Below, piece by piece: positions 48,225 through 56,698 of a DNA stretch of 64,000 nt. The DNA is from Trueperella bonasi (GTDB taxonomy: Bacteria > Actinomycetota > Actinomycetes > Actinomycetales > Actinomycetaceae): positions 62,001 to 126,000 of the forward strand of contig NZ_JAUSQX010000001.1 of NCBI RefSeq assembly GCF_030811535.1, given 5' to 3'. The notes under the pieces were generated by a model that worked only from the letters and a program-made list of their open reading frames with translations, was not told the origin of the DNA and made no database searches. Every line of letters begins with the position of its first letter. Position 1 is the stretch's first letter. The translations under genes and the position numbers were made by a program.

Positions 48225-49062
48225 CGAGGGCAACATCGTCCTGGCCTTGAGCAAGTGCCGCTGGTACTGCTACAACCATGCGTGTACCGACGCGGGAATC
48301 GACGAGGGCCGTGTGCAAACCAGGGAAAACCTCGTCCACGTTAAGCACCGTCGGTTGAGGATGATTCCACGTACTTTCAATGACAGAGCCGTTAGGCCTA
48401 ACGATCATATAGTTGATGATCACGGAATCACTGGGCTCAATTTGTTGTCCGTAGCCAGAAATAATGACGTTATCTGCGAACGTAGCTATTTGCCCACCAC
48501 CAGATTCAACAACCGGAATACCATCCTCGCCAGATGATAGTGAAGGCAAGCCATCGCGGGCGTCAACTATCCCGTGCTCACCCTGGAGAACAGTCGGCAA
48601 TACATCAATGACGCGAATGAGGCCGGTGCGTGCCGTTTCAGGCAGGACAACCACGATTCTGCTGCCTTCGGCCTCGCCGATAATATAGGGCTCGTTCTCA
48701 CCCAAAGTTTCGCTTGTTGCAGAGCCGAGAATCTCTGTTTCATCAATCGAGGTCGCCCTACCTTCCGCATCGACATGAAAAGTAGTGACACGGGCGAAAA
48801 TTTGCTGCCCCGGCTCAATGACCCGCCCGTTACCCTCCTCTTCAACCGTCATCGTCGCAGCAACAAGGTCCTCGCCGTCGCGAAAATTAACATGGCCCTC
48901 CACATTCGCAGTTACGGTTGAACCAAAATCACCTTCTATGCCGGCCACGAGCGGGGCTTCCACCACGTCGATACGGTATTGAATAGCTGAGATCGCAAAG
49001 CCCATCAAGCAGCCAAGAATGAAACCGGCGATGATCAGCAGGGCACGTTTTGCCTTACGCAC
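48187..49062 (-). CDS. Membrane-anchored FKBP-type peptidyl-prolyl isomerase-like protein
   Basis: The 291 residues begin with a positively charged N-terminus and a hydrophobic segment (about 6-27), a signal anchor without a lipobox Cys. The C-terminal part has FKBP traits: DSVIINYMIVRPNGSVIEST followed by FPGLHTALVDSRVGTRMVVAVPA. The middle part looks like a second, degenerate FKBP repeat (SRIVVVLPETARTGLIRVIDV). Foldase activity outside the membrane is inferred. The start overlaps pafA by eight bases, a frequent partner position in actinobacteria. Key FKBP aromatic residues are poorly conserved, so activity is uncertain. Confidence 0.8.
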   Translation of the reverse strand: MRKAKRALLIIAGFILGCLMGFAISAIQYRIDVVEAPLVAGIEGDFGSTVTANVEGHVNFRDGEDLVAATMTVEEEGNGRVIEPGQQIFARVTTFHVDAEGRATSIDETEILGSATSETLGENEPYIIGEAEGSRIVVVLPETARTGLIRVIDVLPTVLQGEHGIVDARDGLPSLSSGEDGIPVVESGGGQIATFADNVIISGYGQQIEPSDSVIINYMIVRPNGSVIESTWNHPQPTVLNVDEVFPGLHTALVDSRVGTRMVVAVPAALAQGQDDVALVIDVLGKLRAES

Positions 49063-50437
49063 TGTCCATGATCTCCATCAAACCCTCAACCCGCTCATCA
49101 ACCGCAGAGAATGGATCTTTCAGAAGTATCTGGTGCGCGCCGGACTCATCGACCAAGCGCACATTCATCCAATCAACCATGTAATCACGGCGGCTATCCA
49201 TGGCAAGAGCGACGAAGTCACCACGTAGCTTGGCGCGCGTAGTTTGCGGTGGAATCGACATCGCTTCCTCAATGCGCTCCGCACTGAGCAACGTTGTCAA
49301 CCCACCGCTTTTTTCTAGTGGGCCTCGCAGACCCGCCGACGTGATGTCGTGCCAAGCCAAGTCGAGGCGTTGAATTCGCGGATCACCGAGATCGGCGCCA
49401 AGACGCTCAGCGTAGCGTTCTAAGAGCAAGAGTTTGGCAATCCACTCAATTTCCGTCGAGACCTTTTCAGGCTCATCACGTTCTAATGCCAGTAGTGTTC
49501 TTCCCCAAAGGTCGAACACATATGCCCGGATAGGGTCCAACTTATCGAGCCAACCATGGGCCGCAAAATGATCGCGGACGAGCTCAAACACCTCACGCTG
49601 AATTTCCACGGCCGTCATCGTGGAACCATCTTTCAGCTCTAGCAAGGCGCGCCCGGTCGCGTCGGCAGAAACCTGCCTAATGGCCAAGACCGGATCTGCT
49701 AGCTCCCGAGTCGGCAGCCTCTTACCCGCTTCAATCACGTGTAAAAGTGCCTCGGTTGCACCAAACTTGAGCGCCGTCGTCGTATCCGACATGTTTGAAT
49801 CGCCAACAATCACATGCATACGCCGGTACAGTTCCGCATCTCCATGCGGCTCGTCCCGTGTGTTAATCATGGGCCTAGAGCGCGTTGTTGCGGCGGAAAC
49901 GGCGTCGTTCATAATGTCTGCACGCTGGGAAATCTTATACCTCGCGCCGTCGTCACTGACCTGCAAATAACCGGCACCCACCAGGATCTGCCGGGTTACA
50001 AAAAAGGGAATCAAAGAATCAATACGCGCCCGAAAGTCCCGGCGCCTACGCACCAAATAGTTTTCGTGGCAACCATAAGAATTGCCATAAGAATCTATAT
50101 TGTTCTTGAACAGGTGGAGCTGCCCGCCCAACTCCGCATACTTTTCTTCAGCCTTACGCGCCATCCGAACATAAAGCTCGTCACCGGCGCGATCATTAGC
50201 CAGTAGGTCCCCAAGATCATCACATTCGGCGCTCGCGTACTCCGGGTGAGCACCCACATCGAGATAGAGCCGCGCACCGTTGGGAAGGAATGCGTTCGTC
50301 GAGCGCGTTCTTTTCAGCAGTGGGGCGAAGAGCTCATGAGCGGCCTCCTCGGCATCAACGACCGGATAGCCAGCAGTTTTAGAAGCACAGAGAAGGCCAT
50401 ATTCCGTCTCAAGCCCCATGATCCGGCGTGGAATCAC
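49055..50437 (-). CDS. pafA: Pup--protein ligase PafA
   Basis: Ligates the C-terminal Glu of deamidated Pup to lysines of target proteins with ATP, a glutamine-synthetase-like fold. The 460 residues have MGLETEYGLL with the catalytic ATP/Mg Glu, NNIDSYGNSYGCHENYL and GDSNMSDTTTALKFG. The GTG start overlaps the pup stop (GTGA), so the ligase is translated right after its substrate tag. An inner ATG at the MGLETEYG segment would be six codons shorter. Followed by the FKBP-like gene with an eight-base overlap. Confidence 0.96.
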   Translation of the reverse strand: MIPRRIMGLETEYGLLCASKTAGYPVVDAEEAAHELFAPLLKRTRSTNAFLPNGARLYLDVGAHPEYASAECDDLGDLLANDRAGDELYVRMARKAEEKYAELGGQLHLFKNNIDSYGNSYGCHENYLVRRRRDFRARIDSLIPFFVTRQILVGAGYLQVSDDGARYKISQRADIMNDAVSAATTRSRPMINTRDEPHGDAELYRRMHVIVGDSNMSDTTTALKFGATEALLHVIEAGKRLPTRELADPVLAIRQVSADATGRALLELKDGSTMTAVEIQREVFELVRDHFAAHGWLDKLDPIRAYVFDLWGRTLLALERDEPEKVSTEIEWIAKLLLLERYAERLGADLGDPRIQRLDLAWHDITSAGLRGPLEKSGGLTTLLSAERIEEAMSIPPQTTRAKLRGDFVALAMDSRRDYMVDWMNVRLVDESGAHQILLKDPFSAVDERVEGLMEIMDSA

Positions 50438-50616
50438 TGGCCGCCCTTTTGCACAAAGCCCTGAACAAAGGATGTGGCATTTTCTTCGAGGATCGAATCG
50501 ATGTCATCAAGCAGGTCATCAACGTTAAAATCCTGATCATTCGTCGCCGCTTGAGGCAGTTCCTGACTCTGCTCTTCGGTACGCCTGCGTGGCTGGAGAA
50601 ATTCCTGTTCGGACAT
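50434..50616 (-). CDS. pup: Prokaryotic ubiquitin-like protein Pup
   Basis: A 60-residue, acidic, largely disordered tag with the NVDDLLDDIDSILEENA helix region that binds ARC/Mpa and the C-terminus KGGQ. The final Gln must be deamidated to Glu by Dop before PafA can use it. The N-terminus is basic and Gln-rich. AAGGA precedes the ATG. It lies between dop and pafA with no prcB or prcA gene; in mycobacteria those sit next to pup. Confidence 0.97.
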   Translation of the reverse strand: MSEQEFLQPRRRTEEQSQELPQAATNDQDFNVDDLLDDIDSILEENATSFVQGFVQKGGQ

Positions 50617-50699
50617 GATTTCCTTTCGTCTGTGCCCATAGTAGTCCCGCGTTCAAATGCGCGATATTAGGCAGGGCACGTTTGCCGGTGAAATTCACC

Positions 50700-52289
50700 T
50701 CAAGCACTCGTCAGGCGGATGAGGAAGTCCTCCACCGAATCCGCCTGCTCTAGCATGTCGCCAACAAGTTCTCGGGTTGCACGCTCTGGATGCATCAGCG
50801 GAATACGCACGAGGCTCTCATAACCGGGCACATCGAGCGTAATCCCATCCCATCCTGCGGACGTCACTTCCCCGGCGAACCGTCGAATCAGTCCGCCTCG
50901 CAAATAGGCACGAGTGGATTCGGGTGCGTGGCGCGTCGCCCACATCACCTGTTCAGGGTGGAATAGGCGTTCCACCCTGCCGGCCTGGTCGAGCCGGTTC
51001 ACGATCGAACGCTCGGGGCGCAGGTCATGCCACTGCAGATCGAATGCCCGCAATTTATCGTTATCCCACGAACCGCCCGTTCGCTGCCGAAGCGAATCAA
51101 GCATCTGATATTTTGCTATCCACTCCACTTTTCTGGAGGCCGAGAAAAGATCGCTGCGCAACAGGTTCAAAGTTTCTTGCCAAGTTTCCACAACTTCGCG
51201 CGTATCGAAGTCCAGCTCGTCATCACCTAGCGCCTCAAGCACAGAATCAAGGTACATCTGCTGGATATCAATGGCCGTACGCTGCGAGCCATCTTGCATG
51301 TCGATCTTGCGGGTCAACGTAGGGTCGTGCGAAATCTCCCACGTGGCACGCACCGGTTCGAACAGCATCACCGAATCGAGACTGAGCGGCAGCCGCCCGA
51401 ACTCCAGCAGCCACAGGACCAAAGATGTCGTGCCAACCTTCAATAAATTCGACACGTCAAATTGGTTCGCGTCTCCCCCGATCACGTGAAGGCGGCGGTA
51501 AAGCTCAGCATTCGAATGCGGCTCGTCACGCGTATTGATAATCGGCCGGTTGAAGGTCGTCTCGAGCCCGACGTCGTTTTCCACGTAGTCGGCGCGCTGC
51601 GAAATCTGAAAACCGGGTTGCTGCGACTGCTGGCCAAGCCCAAGCCGGCCAGTGCCACACAGAATCTGCCGCGTCACAAGGAACGGAGTTAGGTAGCGGA
51701 TAATATCGGAGAATTCGACGCTGCGATCCACCAAGTAATTCTCATGCGAACCGTAAGCCGCGCCCTTGCCGTCAACATTGTTCTTATAGATGACGACGTT
51801 CCTGCCCGATTCTTTTAGCAAGTCCATCGCTTCGACAGCAATCATGTCCCCAGCTCGATCCCACAAGATGGCCTCGCGCGGGTTGGCAACCTCCGGAGAA
51901 GAATATTCGGGATGCGCATGATCCACATACAGCCGCGCTCCGTTCGTGAGCACCGCGTTGGCAGCTCTCGGTAGCGCGAGTTCGGCATCCGATGGGCGCT
52001 GGATTGATTGAAGTTCGGTTGCATCGCCCGGCGGGGCAAGCTGATCTGGATCATCGGTTAGTTGCGAGGGGTGGGCCGATGCCCGATCGATGCGGTACCC
52101 GCGGGCATCGTTGAGCGGATCCTCGCCGTGATAGTCCCAGCGAATTGCCCCGGCGCCACCGGCAGCACTCCCCCGCCCTCCATAGGTATCGACCACTTCC
52201 GTCGACAGCACGATTGGGTTTGCCGCCGGATCATCGGCGTCAATAATTCCAAATTCGGTCTCTAAGCCGATGACGCGCCGTGCACTCAT
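50700..52289 (-). CDS. dop: Pup deamidase/depupylase Dop
   Basis: PafA homologue that deamidates Pup and removes it from substrates. The 529 residues start at ATG 52289, which overlaps the arc stop (ATGA); codons upstream belong to arc. VIGLETEFGI is the catalytic region. The insert around residues 40-80, which is absent from PafA, contains the DTYGGRGSAAGGAGAIRWDY part of the Dop loop, and NNVDGKGAAYGSHENYL matches the ligase fold. Next gene is pup after 83 bases. Confidence 0.96.
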   Translation of the reverse strand: MSARRVIGLETEFGIIDADDPAANPIVLSTEVVDTYGGRGSAAGGAGAIRWDYHGEDPLNDARGYRIDRASAHPSQLTDDPDQLAPPGDATELQSIQRPSDAELALPRAANAVLTNGARLYVDHAHPEYSSPEVANPREAILWDRAGDMIAVEAMDLLKESGRNVVIYKNNVDGKGAAYGSHENYLVDRSVEFSDIIRYLTPFLVTRQILCGTGRLGLGQQSQQPGFQISQRADYVENDVGLETTFNRPIINTRDEPHSNAELYRRLHVIGGDANQFDVSNLLKVGTTSLVLWLLEFGRLPLSLDSVMLFEPVRATWEISHDPTLTRKIDMQDGSQRTAIDIQQMYLDSVLEALGDDELDFDTREVVETWQETLNLLRSDLFSASRKVEWIAKYQMLDSLRQRTGGSWDNDKLRAFDLQWHDLRPERSIVNRLDQAGRVERLFHPEQVMWATRHAPESTRAYLRGGLIRRFAGEVTSAGWDGITLDVPGYESLVRIPLMHPERATRELVGDMLEQADSVEDFLIRLTSA

Positions 52290-54049
52290 ATCAATCCCTT
52301 TCGTACGACGTTGTCCCATTGTTCAACCGGACGTTCTTTCGTTTCGGTTGGCACCACCATGTTCCGCCAGTCCGGCACGCCTGTTGTATCCGTCGGTTCG
52401 CTCAGATCGGGTGCCGACGTCGCATGCACCGGCTCATCCGGAACTTGCTCGCTTGCCGGTTCAACGACGTCGTCGTCCATCTTGCGTTCAACCAGCGGCT
52501 TGACATACGTGACTCGCTTACCCGAGCCGCGTCCGTGCACGCGCGACCACTCATCGGGGTTAGTCATCTGCGTCAAATCCTCGTTTTCACGCGCCTCTTC
52601 AGCGAGCGCATCCAACAGGTGCTGCTGCCTGATGCCCCGCTCGCCGCTGGAAAGCAGGTCTTTAATGGCACGTTTCTTTGCCCGGTCCACAATCGCTGCG
52701 AGCATGGCGCCGGAAACAAAATCACACATGTAAAGGATGTCCTTTGAGCCGTCCGCATAGGTCACTTCGATGAATTCGTTGCGTGCGCTTCGTTCGAATA
52801 GCTCGTCGACGCACGCTTGTGCCATCGCTCTGACTGCCGCCTGCGCGCTACCGTGCCTCGCAATCTCGTCGGAGTGTATCGGCAGGTTCGGCGTGAGATA
52901 TTTGAGCAGAATATCGGCCGCTCCCGCGCGGTTTGGCCGTTCGATCCGGATCTTGACGTCTAGGCGGCCGGGGCGCAAAATCGCCGGATCGATCATGTCT
53001 TCGCGGTTTGATGCGCCGATCACAATGACATTGTCTAACTGTTCCACGCCGTCAATCTCAGCGAGCAACTGGGGTACAACTGTTGTTTCCACATCCGAAG
53101 ACACACCGGAGCCCCTGGTGCGGAACAGTGCCTCCATTTCGTCAAAGAAAATCACAACCGGAATGCCCGAGGCCGCCCGGTCGCGAGCGCGGGAAAAGAT
53201 TTCTCGGATCTGCCGTTCTGTTTCACCGACGTACTTGTCGAGCAGCTGCGGGCCCTTGATATTCAAGAAATACGAACGTGATCGATCTTGGCCGTCACGC
53301 TTGGAGATCTTTTCGGCAAGTGAGGTAGCCACCGCGCGGGCAATCAGGGTTTTACCCGTTCCCGGAGGCCCGTAAAGTAACACCCCCTTGGGCGGCTTCA
53401 AGCCGTGTTCGCGATACAGTTCGGGCTGTTCGAATGGTAGCTCGACGGTGTCCTTGATCTGCTCGATCTGTTCATCTAGTCCACCGATATCTTCGTAAGA
53501 AACGTCCGGGATCTCCTCAAGCAAAAGGTGTTCGACGTCGGGTCGCTCAACATGTTCCAGAATGAAGCCAGCCTTCGTGTCGGCAAGCACCGTATCGCCC
53601 ACCCTCACCTGCTGGTCTTGGAGTCGGCCAGAAATTCGCATCACCCGTTCATCGTCGGCATGCACTTGAACCAGTGCTCGCTCGGAATCGATCACGAGTT
53701 TGACCGTCACGATTTCGCCCGTACGCTCGTAAGATTCAACGCCGACGACGACGAGCGCCTCGTTTAGCAGCAACTCCTGACCGGGGCGAATCTTTCCGAG
53801 TTCTACGAGGGTGGAGGCCGATAGAACCATCTTTCGTCCGTTGACCACGGCATAAACCTCGTGCCGTTCGTGGTCGGCACTCACAAAAGTGGCCGTGGAT
53901 CCGGGCGGTTCGGAGAGTTTTTCCACCTGTTGGGAAAGGTCTTGGATGCGGCGCCGTGACTTTTGTAACGCTTCGGCTAGCCGATCGTTTTTCTCCTCAA
54001 GCGAGGCCAGCGCCTCTTGAAGGCCAAAGATTTCGCCCTGTTCGTTCAC
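52286..54049 (-). CDS. arc: Proteasome-associated-type AAA ATPase ARC (Mpa-like)
   Basis: Hexameric unfoldase that recognises Pup by its coiled coil. The 587 residues have an N-terminal coiled coil (about 10-47), two OB-like domains (about 50-165) and one AAA module with Walker A GPPGTGKT at 227-234 and FFDEMEALFRTRG as Walker B. The C-terminus reads WDNVVRKGLI. It lacks the penultimate Tyr of the QYL-type tail by which mycobacterial Mpa docks on the 20S core. With no prcBA nearby, this suggests a proteasome-independent role. Overlaps trmI and dop by four bases each. Confidence 0.95.
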   Translation of the reverse strand: MNEQGEIFGLQEALASLEEKNDRLAEALQKSRRRIQDLSQQVEKLSEPPGSTATFVSADHERHEVYAVVNGRKMVLSASTLVELGKIRPGQELLLNEALVVVGVESYERTGEIVTVKLVIDSERALVQVHADDERVMRISGRLQDQQVRVGDTVLADTKAGFILEHVERPDVEHLLLEEIPDVSYEDIGGLDEQIEQIKDTVELPFEQPELYREHGLKPPKGVLLYGPPGTGKTLIARAVATSLAEKISKRDGQDRSRSYFLNIKGPQLLDKYVGETERQIREIFSRARDRAASGIPVVIFFDEMEALFRTRGSGVSSDVETTVVPQLLAEIDGVEQLDNVIVIGASNREDMIDPAILRPGRLDVKIRIERPNRAGAADILLKYLTPNLPIHSDEIARHGSAQAAVRAMAQACVDELFERSARNEFIEVTYADGSKDILYMCDFVSGAMLAAIVDRAKKRAIKDLLSSGERGIRQQHLLDALAEEARENEDLTQMTNPDEWSRVHGRGSGKRVTYVKPLVERKMDDDVVEPASEQVPDEPVHATSAPDLSEPTDTTGVPDWRNMVVPTETKERPVEQWDNVVRKGLI

Positions 54050-55158
54050 AATTCTCCCTCGTCGCGCTCTATTCGCCGCTGTGCGTAGCGGCGCTCGTTT
54101 TGTTGCCGCGTTTCGTTATCCAGCTTTTTCCGTATCCGCTCACTATTATCCCCAGGAAGTGAGCGCCCCGAAAGTTCGACGTCGGCACGGTGGGCCACAT
54201 CGCGGCGCACCTTCCGCAGTTTCTTCTCCGAAATCTCATGCTGTGGCAGATCGTCTTCAGTCCAATCCCAATCAGGTTCCTCCGAATGCGCGGCTGGCGC
54301 CGGGCGTCGTTTAGGAATCAGCGGGCTTGAATTACGTGCAATCCTCCGGGCGAGAACGAGGAATCCGGTGTGTCCAACCATCGAATGATTCGGGCGAACA
54401 GCCAGGCCATCGAGGTGCCAGGTTCGTACGACGGATTCGAATGCTACTGGTTCTGAATAGCTCTCGGATTCTCGCAACTGTTCCACAAACCGGGACAGCT
54501 GGGTCGTCGTCGTCACGTAGCCGACAATAACGCCTCCGGACCGTAGCGCCCGCGAGGCAGGGAGAATCAGCTCCCAAGGTGCGAGCATATCGAGCAAAAC
54601 GTGGTCTAAGCTTTCGCGGTCTATCTCGTCCAAAGCCTGAGCAGCCTCGCCAACGAACAGTTCCCACGGCGGTACTTGCGGGCCGTACCACGATTCGACG
54701 TTCGCTTGCGCAATCTCGGCAAATTCCTCGCGCCGCTCCACCGATGTCAGATGGCCTTCAGGTCCGATGGCGGCAAGCAATGAAATCGTTAAACCTCCAG
54801 AACCTACGCCCGCCTCGAACACGCGCGCGCCCGGAAAGACGTCCGCCTGCTGAATAATCTGGGCAGAATCTTTTGGATAAATGGGAGTTGCACCGCGGGG
54901 CATTGACAGCACGTAGTCAGCCACGAGCGGGCGAAACGCCTGAAGTGTGTGCCCGGTTTCGGCTTCAAACACTGTTCCCTCATCGGCGCCAATTAAAGCA
55001 CTGTGGCGGAAGTTGCCGCGGGCCGATTGAAAATAGCCATCGGTGGTGAGCATGGTGGTGTACTTGCGGCCCTTGGTGTCGGTGAGTTGTACGCGTTCAC
55101 CGGCACGAAACGGACCTCGGCGTCGATCAGGGCCCAAAGGATGTGGATAAGCATTCAT
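54046..55158 (-). CDS. trmI: tRNA (adenine-N1)-methyltransferase TrmI
   Basis: Methylates A58 of the tRNA T-loop with SAM. The 370 residues (ATG 55158) have RRGPFRAGERVQLTD at the N-terminus, a SAM-binding GARVFEAGVGSGGLTISLL segment and DHVLLDMLAPWELILP, all TrmI signatures. A charged C-terminal tail of about 95 residues, rich in Arg and Glu, extends beyond the usual 280-residue enzyme. An ATG three codons upstream (55167) is possible, but a TAAGAT box ends seven bases before 55158. The gene is first in the arc-dop-pup-pafA unit, a position conserved in actinobacteria. Confidence 0.93.
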   Translation of the reverse strand: MNAYPHPLGPDRRRGPFRAGERVQLTDTKGRKYTTMLTTDGYFQSARGNFRHSALIGADEGTVFEAETGHTLQAFRPLVADYVLSMPRGATPIYPKDSAQIIQQADVFPGARVFEAGVGSGGLTISLLAAIGPEGHLTSVERREEFAEIAQANVESWYGPQVPPWELFVGEAAQALDEIDRESLDHVLLDMLAPWELILPASRALRSGGVIVGYVTTTTQLSRFVEQLRESESYSEPVAFESVVRTWHLDGLAVRPNHSMVGHTGFLVLARRIARNSSPLIPKRRPAPAAHSEEPDWDWTEDDLPQHEISEKKLRKVRRDVAHRADVELSGRSLPGDNSERIRKKLDNETRQQNERRYAQRRIERDEGEL

Positions 55159-55165
55159 CTGTGAC

Positions 55166-55171
55166 ATCTTA
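55166..55171 (-). promoter_or_regulatory. TAAGAT -10-like box before trmI
   Basis: Minus-strand TAAGAT ends seven bases before the ATG at 55158 and overlaps the alternative ATG at 55167. No ribosome-binding site is present for either start. Confidence 0.4.
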
Positions 55172-55195
55172 CGGAAAATTGTCGGCGCAAGTCGC

Positions 55196-55201
55196 TACGG
55201 T
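55196..55201 (+). promoter_or_regulatory. TACGGT -10-like box before the RecB-like gene
   Basis: TACGGT ends seven bases before the ATG at 55209. It shares the 50-base divergent spacer with the trmI box. A GGTGGA overlaps it, so a ribosome-binding function is possible. Confidence 0.35.
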
Positions 55202-55208
55202 GGAATCT

Positions 55209-56042
55209 ATGAAACGACATGCCGCTCTTTCGCCATCTCGGGCCAGTGATTTCAAGAACTGTCCGCTCAAATTTCGTTTTCGAGTAATCGATAAGCTTCC
55301 CGAGCCACCGTCTATTGAGGCACTTCGCGGAACTCTCGTGCACTCAGTTCTTGAACACCTTTATGATGTTCCCGCGTTGGAGCGCACACCCGAACATGCG
55401 CAAGAATTGCTCGATCCGGCGTGGGCGGCACACCTCGAGAAAGATCCAGAAGCCCAAGAGTTGTTTGAGTCCCAGCGGGAGATCGACGAGTGGCTCGGAT
55501 CTGCCCGGCCACTCATAGCTAATTACTTCACACTGGAAAATCCCAGCTTTTTGGAGCCGGATGCTCGCGAGAGTTTTGTTAACGCGGTTTTGCCCTCCGG
55601 ATTAGCCATTCGCGGAATTATCGACCGCATTGACCGCGCGCCAAACGGTCAAATTCGGCTCGTTGACTACAAAACTGGCAAGTCGCCATCGCCCCGTTTT
55701 CAAAGTGAAGCGATTTTCCAAATGCGGTTTTATGCCACCGCCCTCTATTACTCCGAGGGCACTCTTCCAGCGCGTACTCAGCTGATCTACCTCAAGGACG
55801 GCCGGGTTCTCACCTACGATCCTCATCCGGACGACGTCGATGCGCTCTCCCGCGAAGTAGAATCACTGTGGTCAGGAATTCGTGGGCGCATCGATTCCCA
55901 AGATTTTGAGCCAAAGAAAGGGCCTCTGTGTAATTGGTGCCACTTTCAAGATCGGTGCCCGGCTTTTGGCAATAGGGCACCTCAGATGAATGACATAGGT
56001 GTACGTCAGCTTCTCACTGCCGAAGTAGGACATCGGAATTAG
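55209..56042 (+). CDS. RecB-family PD-(D/E)XK exonuclease
   Basis: Stand-alone nuclease domain of 277 residues related to the C-terminal nuclease of RecB/AddB and to Cas4. Catalytic pattern: His45 in TLVHSVLEHLYD, Asp139 in IIDRID, and Asp153 with Lys155 in LVDYKTGK. Cys18 near the N-terminus and three C-terminal Cys in CNWCHFQDRC form the cysteine set that holds an Fe-S cluster in AddB/Cas4-type nucleases. It is probably a DNA-repair nuclease; no helicase or CRISPR genes are near. The 3' end overlaps the HAD gene by four bases in convergent orientation. Confidence 0.88.
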   Translation: MKRHAALSPSRASDFKNCPLKFRFRVIDKLPEPPSIEALRGTLVHSVLEHLYDVPALERTPEHAQELLDPAWAAHLEKDPEAQELFESQREIDEWLGSARPLIANYFTLENPSFLEPDARESFVNAVLPSGLAIRGIIDRIDRAPNGQIRLVDYKTGKSPSPRFQSEAIFQMRFYATALYYSEGTLPARTQLIYLKDGRVLTYDPHPDDVDALSREVESLWSGIRGRIDSQDFEPKKGPLCNWCHFQDRCPAFGNRAPQMNDIGVRQLLTAEVGHRN

Positions 56043-56689
56043 CGCATCAGCGCGCGCAAAAAGTCTTCATCAACCTGCTCGAGAGAATCGATCAAGATAA
56101 CGCCTGGAACGTCACTGATGTCCACATTGAGTGGCACGCCGACGGCGATTGCGCCGGCTCTGCGGGCCGAATTTAGCCCGTGCACCGAATCCTCGAATGC
56201 CACGCAATCACGCGGCTCTACGCCAATCAAGCTTGCCGCTCGTTGGTAGGCCTCCGGATCGGGTTTGCCTCGCACCACGTCCTCCCCCGTCACCGCAAAT
56301 TCCAACGAGCCGACAGGTGCCTGACCCAGCGTGAGTTGGGCAAATCGGCGCATCGAAGCCGTGACCAGAACCGATGGAATATCGAGGTTCCGTAAAAGAT
56401 CCAAAAGTTCGTATGCGCCCGGGCGCCATGGCATTCCATGGCGTCTTCCTAGCTCCGTTACCCGGTCCGTTAAGATACGGCCGAAATCCTCCGGCGAAAT
56501 ATCTAGTTTGAGTCGGTTCACCAAAAGCGCCGAAGCATCGTGGAGATTCAGACCAATCAGCTCACGTTCATCGCCCGGTTGCCAGTCACCACCAAGCTCA
56601 GCAATCAACTCTGTTTCGGCCTGAAACCAGAGCTTTTCCGTATCGGTAAGCGTGCCGTCCATGTCAAAAAGGACGCCAAGCGGAAGCAT
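56039..56689 (-). CDS. HAD-superfamily (subfamily IA) phosphatase
   Basis: A phosphatase or phosphomutase-like enzyme of 216 residues: motif I FDMDGTLTD with the nucleophile Asp9 and general acid Asp11, a helical cap, motif II VLVTASM and motif III/IV GKPDPEAY with VAFEDSVHG. This is the beta-phosphoglucomutase-like group, which acts on small sugar phosphates. The ATG at 56689 is six bases from AGGAG; a TTG just before it is too close. It starts nine bases after mshC, so they are cotranscribed, suggesting a link to mycothiol synthesis (inference). Confidence 0.9.
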   Translation of the reverse strand: MLPLGVLFDMDGTLTDTEKLWFQAETELIAELGGDWQPGDERELIGLNLHDASALLVNRLKLDISPEDFGRILTDRVTELGRRHGMPWRPGAYELLDLLRNLDIPSVLVTASMRRFAQLTLGQAPVGSLEFAVTGEDVVRGKPDPEAYQRAASLIGVEPRDCVAFEDSVHGLNSARRAGAIAVGVPLNVDISDVPGVILIDSLEQVDEDFLRALMR

Positions 56690-56698
56690 CAACAGCTC

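Noticed and set aside
55209-56042. Cas4 of a CRISPR system
   Set aside because: The nuclease core and cysteines are similar, but no cas genes or arrays are near, and stand-alone RecB-like nucleases next to trmI are common in actinobacteria.
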